A DNA stretch of 64,000 bases, taken from assembly GCA_948146395.1 (NCBI GenBank), contig OX411547.1:32902614-32966613 (forward strand), given 5' to 3'. Positions 56,801 through 64,000 of this stretch are shown here, piece after piece. Numbering within the stretch: the stretch's first letter is position 1; each line of letters opens with the position of its first letter. The DNA comes from Fragum whitleyi (Eukaryota; Mollusca; Bivalvia; Cardiida; Cardiidae). The notes below the pieces were generated by a model. The model did not search any database. It was not told where the DNA came from and worked only from the letters and a program-made list of their open reading frames with translations. The position numbers and the translations under genes were made by a program.

Positions 56801-57350
56801 ATGAAAATATAGCAGAATAAAATAATTAGTAGATAAATATGAAAATGTAAATTGTTATCTGCTGCTTCTTTAGGTCTTTATAAGTCTTAGATTTATTTAT
56901 TTATTTTCTTTAAAGATTTTCAGTTTTATTTTTGTTCATAAACTTATTGAATGCAAACATATTATAATATATGCATTTTTTAGGGTAATCGTTACCTTCA
57001 TAATTGGTCATAGATACCGTGAAATTAATTATATATATATATACCAAAAAAAAAAAAAAAAATTAACTTTGGGCAAGTATTTTGAGTGTGATTCTTAAGC
57101 ATAGCAATAAGTGCTTTCTTCTAGCTCTGATTGTAATGATTTTGAATTACATTATCATGATTTGAACCTGGTTCTCGATATGTATGCTGATATTTTATAT
57201 CGGTTCTTTAATCTTAGATTATATACCCATCTGATATATACCTTTTGATAAGTTCTGTCTTGTATGTTTATTGTATGTATGTTCTTGGTGACAATCCTAT
57301 AACTGGATTTTTTAAACCAATAAAGGAATTTGAATTTGAATTTGAATTTG
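53900..57350 (+). mobile_element. Non-LTR retrotransposon, 5' truncated
   Basis: Begins inside the endonuclease domain, carries a complete reverse transcriptase frame (53908-56691) and a ~0.65 kb 3' untranslated part. It ends with CAATAAAGG and (GAATTT)n at 57325-57350. A short 3' repeat tail and 5' truncation are typical of target-primed reverse transcription. No clear target duplication seen. Confidence 0.85.
53908..56691 (+). CDS. Endonuclease/reverse transcriptase polyprotein, N-terminally truncated
   Basis: 927 codons without a stop. Residues 21-27 (FSDHCPL) are the last motif of an APE-type endonuclease; everything before it is missing, so the first codon here is only where the frame opens. 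Reverse transcriptase motifs follow: GIDEISNEML (~280), WKENIIKPIYKGG (~318), FVDLSKAFDTV (~406), GVKQGCILSPTLFSLYLND (~464), the catalytic YADDIVLIS (~507) and EYKYLGIIF (~573). Near residue 844 is a zinc-knuckle-like C-x2-C-x8-H-x4-C (CPLC...HFLLQC), common near the C-terminus of several non-LTR clades. The enzyme copies its own RNA at a nicked target. The clade was not assigned. An undamaged frame suggests recent insertion. Confidence 0.88.
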   Translation: MKLQYFTSINKFKILDFNIVFSDHCPLLVDIQSIVCHEKPEILRKAPMNLKWEDSQRVNFEHNIGKINRANFYNSFLKLSQNSLISVREQVDLMVNHMSSTLHEAAFKKQKSNINCQKQVKRRKAKKKWYDVDCDSHYRHLKQLSRKLASDPFNSTLRNRVYSERKEYYRLLRKKQRLFKGKMLSGLLESEKRNPKEFWNCVNDLLEKQKADPSSEISACTWTEYFKSLMNIDYVNNFDDELASETCNVSESYDNTIINKSISTDEVLKAVKYLRRGKSCGIDEISNEMLHMSVPFLLEHYTFIFNQILQKGIYPSSWKENIIKPIYKGGGANNPSNYRGISISSCFSKLFTRVLFNRLDTYIERNQIIGPEQIGFRKNCRTSDHILTLKTIIDKAFKLSKNIYACFVDLSKAFDTVNRCELFHKMYKYNIRGPFLNILKDMYASLSFCVKTQSGLGASFETKIGVKQGCILSPTLFSLYLNDLDSFFDNSCDLVTVDNTYVSSLLYADDIVLISKTATGLQSAMNKLGDFCLSWNLSVNISKTKVIIFNKSGRVLKGFSFKYMQTEVEIVQEYKYLGIIFRASGVFTHAIKYLCNKALKATFSIKKALAGENMNTDLYLKVYEHCVKPILLYCSEVLSLDFIVNKDNLISFEHRYDLLQQEKTQVRFLKSVMGVNKYASNNAVRSEFGIFPLAVYSLKYSCAFWTHLINLNQNSLAYKSYLDSCSLPKGFASKFKLFMKIIGFEHVWNNHFTFSKNKLKNSIYNKLKESYVHYWKKCMFDDSNNKLRTFRTFKINYEKEMYLRINDLPREQITSFAKFRVSAHNLQIEKGRHQKKPFIDRICPLCKSQIETEAHFLLQCQSLSDSRKIFFAEVEGITPSFKIMNDDDKFKYILEIKEYDVLQTCISYVHKMFEERDNLLAKTAANS

Positions 57351-57479
57351 TATTTTATACTTCCAAACGGCATTGTATAAGATAAATTCTAAATTTTGTG
57401 ATTTGTGAAAGTGACACGCGCTGTTTATTTTCAACTTTCTATACATACACATAGTCTATTTAAACGCTGTTTTGAACTA

Positions 57480-57815
57480 GAAAAGTATTAATAAAATAAT
57501 TCGGGATAAAAAATTCAGAAACGCGCTCACCAGATTTCACTCCTGTCCTCATGATTTAAGTTTAGAACGCGGCCGTCATAATAATATAACGCAAAACGAA
57601 CGAATATGTTCGAATTGTAACTATGGACAAATCGAAGACGAATACAATTTTTACTCATCTGTCCGAAATTTACAAATTTAAGACAAGTATCTATTGAAAA
57701 ATATCCTCATACATGGCCTTCACTACAAAAATTTGTTAACTTTATGTCCTCAAAATCTGATAAAATTTTATCCAATCTAGCAAAATACATCTATTTTACC
57801 AACGAGTAATGGTCA
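57480..57815 (+). pseudogene. Fragment of a second non-LTR retrotransposon (C-terminus)
   Basis: The interrupted translation contains FRNALTRFHSCPHDLSLERGR...ERICSNCNYGQIEDEYNF, followed by stops and YLLKNILIHGLH. This matches the C-terminal 'TRFR...ER.C..C....IEDE.HF' pattern of non-LTR elements but differs from the element just upstream. Confidence 0.6.
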
Positions 57816-58034
57816 GAGATATTGACCAAGCATAAGAACCAACATATGTCTGATCAATAACTATAATAGTCATATTCTCTATAAGTATTAAGTAAATGCT
57901 GATTCATGCTGTAGAATCAGTTTATATATTTACATAATATAGATTACATTTATGACTATTAATATCTATTAATATTTCTCTTTTTGAACTATAACATTAT
58001 GTGCTCTTCGAATAATGACATTGTTATGTTTACA

Positions 58035-58303
58035 TCCCTTTAATAAAATAAGTATACATGTTCTATAAAAGGCTTCCCATTTCTTCAAGAATTAATCGGA
58101 CGCTTACAATTTTAATTATGTCTGTGAATATCTATATTTCATCTATATTTATTTTGAATGTAGCTGTTGACTGTATAGTTTCTAGTAATCTTAGAGCGTT
58201 TTTTTAATAGATTGAGCGAGTGTATGAATGAATGGAGCGCTATGTGAGCGTTTAAGAATGGTTTTCATTGAGATGAATGTCAATTTTACGATGTAACTAA
58301 CTG
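58035..58303. mobile_element. Tc1/mariner-like MITE, copy 6, half
   Basis: The right end is intact ('caattttacgatgtaactaactg|ta'). The left half is missing; it begins near the central palindrome remnant ('catccctttaataaaa'). Confidence 0.65.
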
Positions 58304-59194
58304 TACTATCTTATAACTTTCTTAAATATTAAATGTTCATAACCTTATTTTGTAACACACCAGCCATGCATACTGCACCATGATATAATTCATCAACAAC
58401 TCATAAACGCCAGCTCAACATCATTTTACCTTTAATTTCGTAAGACGTGTCTTTTGCCATAGTCTTATTTCGTGTTTAAATTGATAGTTCTACGTGTAGT
58501 TCAATCTGTATCACGTGTAAGGCATGTACTAGCTAAATATAGATGTTTTTTCTTCTATGAAATTTCTTCTCCTATCCATTACGACTGCACTCTCAATACA
58601 GGTTGACAAAGGATCAATACTCACTAACATGTGTTTATGTAGACGAAAATGACAAAATTTAATTCACAAGTCGCAAATACTGCGACTTCTAAAAAATCTT
58701 CTTATAACTCTATAATTGTAAACATCAACAATCCCAATCATCAACATGATAAGATAGAGATTGGTATTTTTTGTCGTCCCATTACATCCTCATAAGTTAT
58801 ATATATATAATAACTATTTCCCCTTTAAACTCAATGACATGTAATTGTAAATAATTTCATACTTGTGATTTTGTATTGTACATGAACGAGAGCGAGATTG
58901 CAATTAACAGTAAACCTTAACATAAAAGTTCTTAATCAAATGTTGAAAATACACAACTTACGTAAGCCCTCATATACCTCGGCCAAAGTTCGCCTTCGTT
59001 GCAAACCGTGGATTATAGCCATTTGATTGTTCCATATGTAAGACATCTTGAGCCACTCATAACAAGTTGCTTCTTGGTGAACTCCAACCACATTACCATC
59101 TGCATCTCAAACAATGCCCTCTTTATATCTTTCTTATCCAACATGCAACGTGTCAGACGAATTACAAATCACATGATTTTCGTCCGTTTGATTC
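58304..59194. other. Non-coding stretch
   Basis: No gene recognised. Confidence 0.5.
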
Positions 59195-59242
59195 GAAAAC
59201 ATCGTGACTACAGCTTATACAAGCTGTAGTTACGAGGTATTT
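59195..59242. repeat. Palindromic hairpin Hp-40, copy 5
   Basis: 'aaaacatcgtgactacagctt' mirrored by 'aagctgtagttacgaggtatt'. Confidence 0.72.
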
Positions 59243-60035
59243 GAATAAAAAAAAAGCGTTTTGTAATAACCATACATGTCCCAGTGTAGCAAGATATTTG
59301 ATGTAATAACCATGTTTTACTGTTTATTACTTTCCAGTCGACTTGTCATCTTGCGTATTTCGTACATACCCGTATCGAAGATTATATCTTTGCTCAAAAC
59401 TTCACAGTGTAATTGATCTTTGGCTTACAAATTTGGTCTTTGACTTTTTGATGGTATTGGGTGATTGTGTTTAATTAAATCTTTAATGTAGCCGAAGTCG
59501 TCTTTTTATATGATGATGCAAGAAGACTTGACTTTGTCTTTTGACATATAAATGCCCAGAGATACACAAAGTCATATGTCTTAATACTAGTAAAAAAATA
59601 TTTCATATGGAAACTCAATGTTTTGGGCTCATATGAATGGTCTCGAACAGAAGATTCTAGTGAGTTCCTGAAAAACAGGGCTCGTGCATTCATTGATGAA
59701 AAGTTTAAATCTAAAAATCGAAATACCTCTTCTATTGTTATTTGTTCAATACTTTACAAAATAATTGAATTGGCTATCACCAGACACCTAAATAAGTGTA
59801 AAATGCAGTTTTGTTTCCTCCAAATTTGCTATAAATAACTGATCTGATGAAATGATTTAATATTCCTTTTGCATATTTTTCTTTAACTTAAATGAACATT
59901 TTGAGGATTGTGAAACTTATTCAGTGGACGTGTATCTGCCGCATTATAGTATGACTCAAATTCATTTCCCTGAACGAAACATGCCGAAAAAGTTATTTTT
60001 TCTATGGTAATTGCCCGTTGACAAATCACATTGAG
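59243..60035. other. Non-coding stretch
   Basis: No gene recognised. Overlapping 71-72-codon frames near 59475-59838 on both strands have no known motif. Confidence 0.45.
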
Positions 60036-60315
60036 TGATTAATTGATTGAATGGACTTCAACGCCACTTTCAACATTTTTTTTCATTTATATAGCGGAGA
60101 TTCGAGCACCTAACAATAGATTCCTGTATTTCTCTCGCCAGTACAACCATCACATCATTTCCTAGCGTACAGCTGCTGTCTCACATAGGTTTACGATTAT
60201 CAACCCATTGGTGAAAGACAAATAGTCGGAAAGAATGAGTGCCGCCGTCGGGGATCGAACCTGGAACTTATAGATTGACAGTCCGGCGCGCTACCAACTG
60301 CGCTATGTCGGCGGC
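60036..60315 (-). mobile_element. SINE-A, minus strand, near full length
   Basis: tRNA-like head at 60238-60315 on the minus strand (GCCGCCG..., TAGCGCAGTTGGTAGCGCG, GTTCGATCCCCGACGGCGGC). The body is colinear with 38889-39263; tail 'caatcaattaatcac'. Confidence 0.82.
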
Positions 60316-60660
60316 TGACAAATTACAACCGAGGCGTATATTTAAAAGGTATGGAAGAAACTATCGTAAATTGTATATATAAGGGATGAAAACAATGGTT
60401 AAGCTAAAGAAAATGATAGGTTCCAAGATTGTCTTCATTCATAAAAATTATATTTTGACTTTTTGGGGACCAGTTCATTCAGATCTATCCTGAACGAGTT
60501 TAAAATCATTGTATTCGGTCCTATATTTATACTTTTGTCAAAAAATGTAAGGAATATAAAACTTACTTACAAATAACTTATAAATATACACTTGGAACAA
60601 ACTTTATTTTTGGCCTGGCCAATATCGCCCATTTACTTTGGACTTGCAATATATTATAAT

Positions 60661-60979
60661 ACACACCGTACAACCGGTTGCAGCGATGACGGGTGAGAGT
60701 CAACGATGACAGCATCGGAACATTATGCCGAGGAGACGGTAGGTCAAATAATTTTATTCGTGTAAATAAACGATTGAAGCTTTGGTATTCTAAAGCAGAT
60801 AAATTATCGTGTAAGTGTTCAGCGCTTCTATAGAATAAATCTTTACTCATATCCCTCCCAAATAAGGCCACAATCATTGATTATTTCGGAGGTTTCCCAT
60901 GAAAAGTTACGAAATTTGACTTTATGCTCTCATATTTCGCCTATCTCTCAATAAATGCTAGTTTAACTTGTACATAGCT
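60661..60979 (+). repeat. Inverted repeat, left arm (~320 bp)
   Basis: Matches 61429-61750 inversely: 'cgtacaaccggttgc', 'gtcaacgatgacagcatcgg', 'aagctttggtattctaaagcag', 'agcgcttctatagaataaatct', 'ccacaatcattgatta'. A 99-codon minus frame (60578-60877) is open here but frameshifted in the right arm. About 60 bp next to the left arm (60590-60650) recur at 62430-62485 in direct orientation. Confidence 0.75.
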
Positions 60980-61428
60980 AAAGTCTTATCATCCACTTAG
61001 TCACTGGAATTACAAGTAAAAAACGTATACGAGATATTCAGTCTGATCACAACTGTTTTTATCTTGGTTTGTGAGTATTTGAAATCCTACATGAAATCCC
61101 TTGAATTATTTTTCGATATGACACATCATTTGAAAAATAGTGGACATGAATGTCAGCATGTATGTCGATCTAAATTGTTTTGATGTGTTATTGAAAAATA
61201 CGATACCGAAAATGATCATTTTTATGCGAGAATCTGAATATGGGTCTGTCGACATCGGCAATCACAAATAATTCAGTTCTGTCATCTACGTCAACCCCGT
61301 GAAATTCCGACGGTCTACAGAGGCAACATTTTTCTTACTACACGTCGTCTTTGGGGACCCGCTGTGTGTTTCTTTTTTTGAATTATGGCTTCAAATTTGG
61401 AAGAAATATCGGCGGATGATTAGACTTC

Positions 61429-61750
61429 AGCTGTGTACAAGTTAAAATATCATTTATTGAGGGATGGGCGAAATATAAGAGCATAAAGTCTAATTTGGTA
61501 ACTTTTCATGGGAAACCTCCAAAATAATCAATGATTGTGGCCTTATTTGGGGGGGGATATGAGAAAAGATTTATTCTATAGAAGCGCTGAACACTTACAT
61601 TTATCATTTATCTGCTTTAGAATACCAAAGCTTCAATCGTTTATTTACACGAATAAAATTATTTGACCTACCGTCTCCTCGGCATAATGTTCCGATGCTG
61701 TCATCGTTGACTCTCACCCGTCATCGCCGCAACCGGTTGTACGGTGTGTA
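61429..61750 (-). repeat. Inverted repeat, right arm (~320 bp)
   Basis: Inverse of the left arm with a few percent differences, including a G-run expansion at about 61550. The two arms are 449 bp apart. Confidence 0.75.
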
Positions 61751-61789
61751 ATTTGACCGACGTCGCGGGAGTGAAATAAACCCGTTGAA

Positions 61790-62095
61790 TATTTTTGATA
61801 TTACACGAGTGTTATTACACTCGTGGAATAACTATTAAATGACGTCATAATTTATAAATTGTGACGCCAGTTTTAAACGGCGTTATAAGTTTCGCGGAAA
61901 ATTGAAATGTAGAATTTCAAGAATTTGACGATTTTTCGCGAAAATTCGGGTCATATTATAAATTGAATATCAAATTTGTGTTCATGAAATACCGAATTTA
62001 TTGAACTCGTCATCTAAAATAGATAAAAACTCGACACAGCCTCGTTTCTATCTATTTATAAATGACTCGTTTAATAAATTCGGTATTTTATTACC
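61790..62095. mobile_element. ~300 bp palindromic element
   Basis: Contains ACACGAGTGTTATTACACTCGTG near 61803 and a 105-bp palindrome at 61988-62092 (AATACCGAATTTATTGAAC... and inverse, AAAACTCG/CGAG centre). It abuts the outer edge of the right arm. Confidence 0.55.
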
Positions 62096-62639
62096 ACCCA
62101 TTCAATGTCCTCTATGAATTGTATAGTTATCCAGGGGGACCATTGGCTTTTTCACACCCTGTTTAGAGATGTAGCTCGTATAGCTGGAGGACTCTTGCTA
62201 TTCCGAGCGCAAATCCAGCTCTCGATAAGTATGATCTGAAGGTTTCCCCAAAAAGGAGCCTTTTTTCTGAACATGTTTAAGTTGTTAAAAAGGGTGCCCT
62301 TTTAAATTCAAACTTTTAATTCATTTAATACATATTATATTAACGATGTGCAGTTATGGGTAAACTCATCACTTGGAACAGTAACCACTCGTAAAGCATA
62401 AAATATGGTTCACTCATATGATTCAACCTTGTTTTTGGCATGGCCAATATCGCCCAATTACTTTGGACTTTCAATATCTATAGAGAATAATTTTTTAGCG
62501 TCTAAGTGTAATCTGGTCGAAGTTGGGAGAATTTACCATGATGAGGCCCTGCTAAGACAAGGCAATTTCCTTCAGCCGAGACCAGATAACATTGCTATTT
62601 AAAGACACAAACATATTATTCTCATAATCTTCCAAACAT

Positions 62640-62800
62640 TTTAAGGGCCTTTACTTTAATAGACATAGACATAGATATAGACATAGACATACTTCATTCA
62701 AGTATTTAGGCCATCGGCCTATAATACAACATAATTACAAAGCATTGTAATCAAGATTGACATATTAACGGTGACACGATTTTCCATTTTTCAAGAACTT
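62640..62800 (-). mobile_element. 3' end of a non-LTR element with (ATAGAC)n tail, minus strand
   Basis: On the minus strand the text 'ggccgatggcctaaatacttgaatgaagtatgtctatgtc' leads into a GTCTAT repeat (62657-62691). A short microsatellite tail after a unique end is typical of some non-LTR families. Confidence 0.45.
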
Positions 62801-62969
62801 TGCTGTTGATTAAGAATTTATTAACAATATTCCAGAAATAGATATGGTATATCATTACTACAATTGACATAGTTCTTAAATTGAGAAAAAAAGATATAGT
62901 TTAATTACAAACGTTCTTGTATCATTTATGAAACAATTAAATCACAGAATATCGGCTGAAAGTGATTCT

Positions 62970-63102
62970 GCCCTGCGTTCTGGATGAGAACACGGTGCAA
63001 ATAGTTTTCCAATTAAACCCCGCTTTGCACGCAAGTGCACGTGCAAAGCGGGATATAATGGGAGAACTGTTTATGCCGTTTTGTGATCCTGAATGTAGGG
63101 CT
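62970..63102. mobile_element. Palindromic element Pal-125, copy 4
   Basis: 'ccctgcgttctggatgagaacacgg' to 'ccgttttgtgatcctgaatgtaggg', with CCCCGCTTTGCACGCAAGTG and GTGCAAAGCGGG in the centre. Confidence 0.72.
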
Positions 63103-63187
63103 GGTAATGATCATAAACATGCAGATTGCTTCTAAAAGTAGACTGCTTCATATCATATCATGTTTTCAACTGGCAAACATTGATAAT

Positions 63188-63405
63188 TGAGCCTGTTGGT
63201 GACATTTCCAACAGTCTGAAATGTGTGTAAGGTGTAAACATTGAGTAGCGTAGACAGCCACAAACTGTTAATATAGAGTAATCGAGTGGTCCACAGATAA
63301 TTTGAGACCTTATCTATCTATAAAATGCACAGAAGAGACTCTTGTCAGACTGTACGGGTGCACAGGCTGGTCAGAGTCTTTGCTTTATGCATATTTGAAA
63401 TTTAA
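63188..63405. mobile_element. Relative of the 240 bp TA-MITE, right end lost
   Basis: 'tgagcctgttggtgacatttccaac', 'caaacattgagtagcgta.acagccaca', 'agactcttgtcagactgtacgg' and 'ggtcagagtctttgc' in the order found at 44775-45014. Confidence 0.65.
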
Positions 63406-63546
63406 CGCACAGACGACTCAATCTACATTGAGTATTTTCATGAAATTTCGTATTATAAAAAAAAATGTATTCATAGCCGTTGTAACTAAGTGAGCGATAT
63501 ATTTAATGACTATTTCAACAATTTCAAGTATTACAAAGTAAGTTCA

Positions 63547-63650
63547 TTCAATAAAAGGAAAAACAGGCGCTCTCTGTTATCTGTCATTTATCCGCACTCA
63601 ATAAAAGGAAAAACGGGCGCTCTCTGTTCTCCGTCATTTATCCGTCCGAC
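63547..63650 (+). repeat. Tandem duplication of ~53 bp
   Basis: 'tcaataaaaggaaaaac.ggcgctctctgtt.tc.gtcatttatccg' occurs twice in a row. Confidence 0.8.
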
Positions 63651-63905
63651 TGTACTGTATTTTGAAGTACAAATTATAATTTATACCTCTACTGGATATG
63701 AACAATGAAAAGTCTGATGATTCTTTTCGTGACAACCAAGTAACCCATTGAAATCGTGCACAAAATTTACAAAAAATTGTACCAAGTAAGCATAACAAAT
63801 GAGCCAATGCGTGGCAATTTTATAAAATTGACATGCACGTGGGTTAGAAACATTGAGCAGCCTGGGGATCCACAAAGTGTATTTTGAAAATTGTCTGACT
63901 GTCAA

Positions 63906-64000
63906 AATAAGCATGCCCGTGACATTTCCAACTTTTCAAATGTGCGCATAGCAAAGCTTCTGGTCAGCCTGTGCACCCACACAAGCTGGTCAGAGCTTTC
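63906..64000. mobile_element. Relative of the 240 bp TA-MITE, cut by window end
   Basis: Begins 'agcatgcccgtgacatttcc' and ends 'acacaagctggtcagagc' at the window edge. A further decayed start precedes it at about 63799. Confidence 0.5.

Noticed and set aside
60578..60877. 99-codon minus-strand gene starting MIVALFGRDMSKD
   Set aside because: No recognised domain, and its inverted duplicate at 61429-61750 is frameshifted. It is recorded only as part of the inverted repeat.

Overview
The window is AT-rich animal DNA with intron-split genes, tRNA-headed SINEs, a non-LTR retrotransposon and many small inverted-repeat elements. A prepro-kinin gene encoding six FNxWG-amide peptides, together with the repeat types, points to a mollusc, most likely a bivalve; this taxonomic call is inference. 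Gene density is low, and most of the 64 kb is interspersed repeats.

Layout: 0-6 kb holds repeats (three piggyBac-like MITEs and one hAT-like MITE). 6.1-15.5 kb is a four-coding-exon C2H2 zinc-finger gene on the + strand (964 codons, 11 fingers), with introns full of hairpins and SINEs. 16-28 kb is a repeat field dominated by elements with 145-170 bp internal tandem arrays, partly nested in each other. 28.6-31.6 kb holds three copies of a ~112-124 nt Pol III-type small RNA gene. Each copy has the same upstream element ending ~45 bp before the start, a TATA-like box, closing stems that covary between copies, and a T-run terminator. The fold and motifs resemble Ro60-associated Y RNAs, and this is the most interesting item here. 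32-43 kb is again repeats (inverted duplications, palindromes, SINEs). 43.0-44.1 kb is the kinin precursor on the - strand. 45-53 kb is mostly repeat and unique non-coding DNA. 53.9-57.35 kb is a 5'-truncated non-LTR retrotransposon with an uninterrupted 927-codon frame. 57.5-64 kb is retroelement debris, SINEs, a ~320 bp inverted repeat and MITEs.

The protein genes show no sign of acting together: one is a probable nuclear DNA-binding protein, the other a secreted neuropeptide precursor. Family names such as SINE-A, Hp-40 and Pal-125 are labels made here for repeats recognised by comparing copies within the window. Coordinates of degenerate repeats are approximate. No database search was possible.
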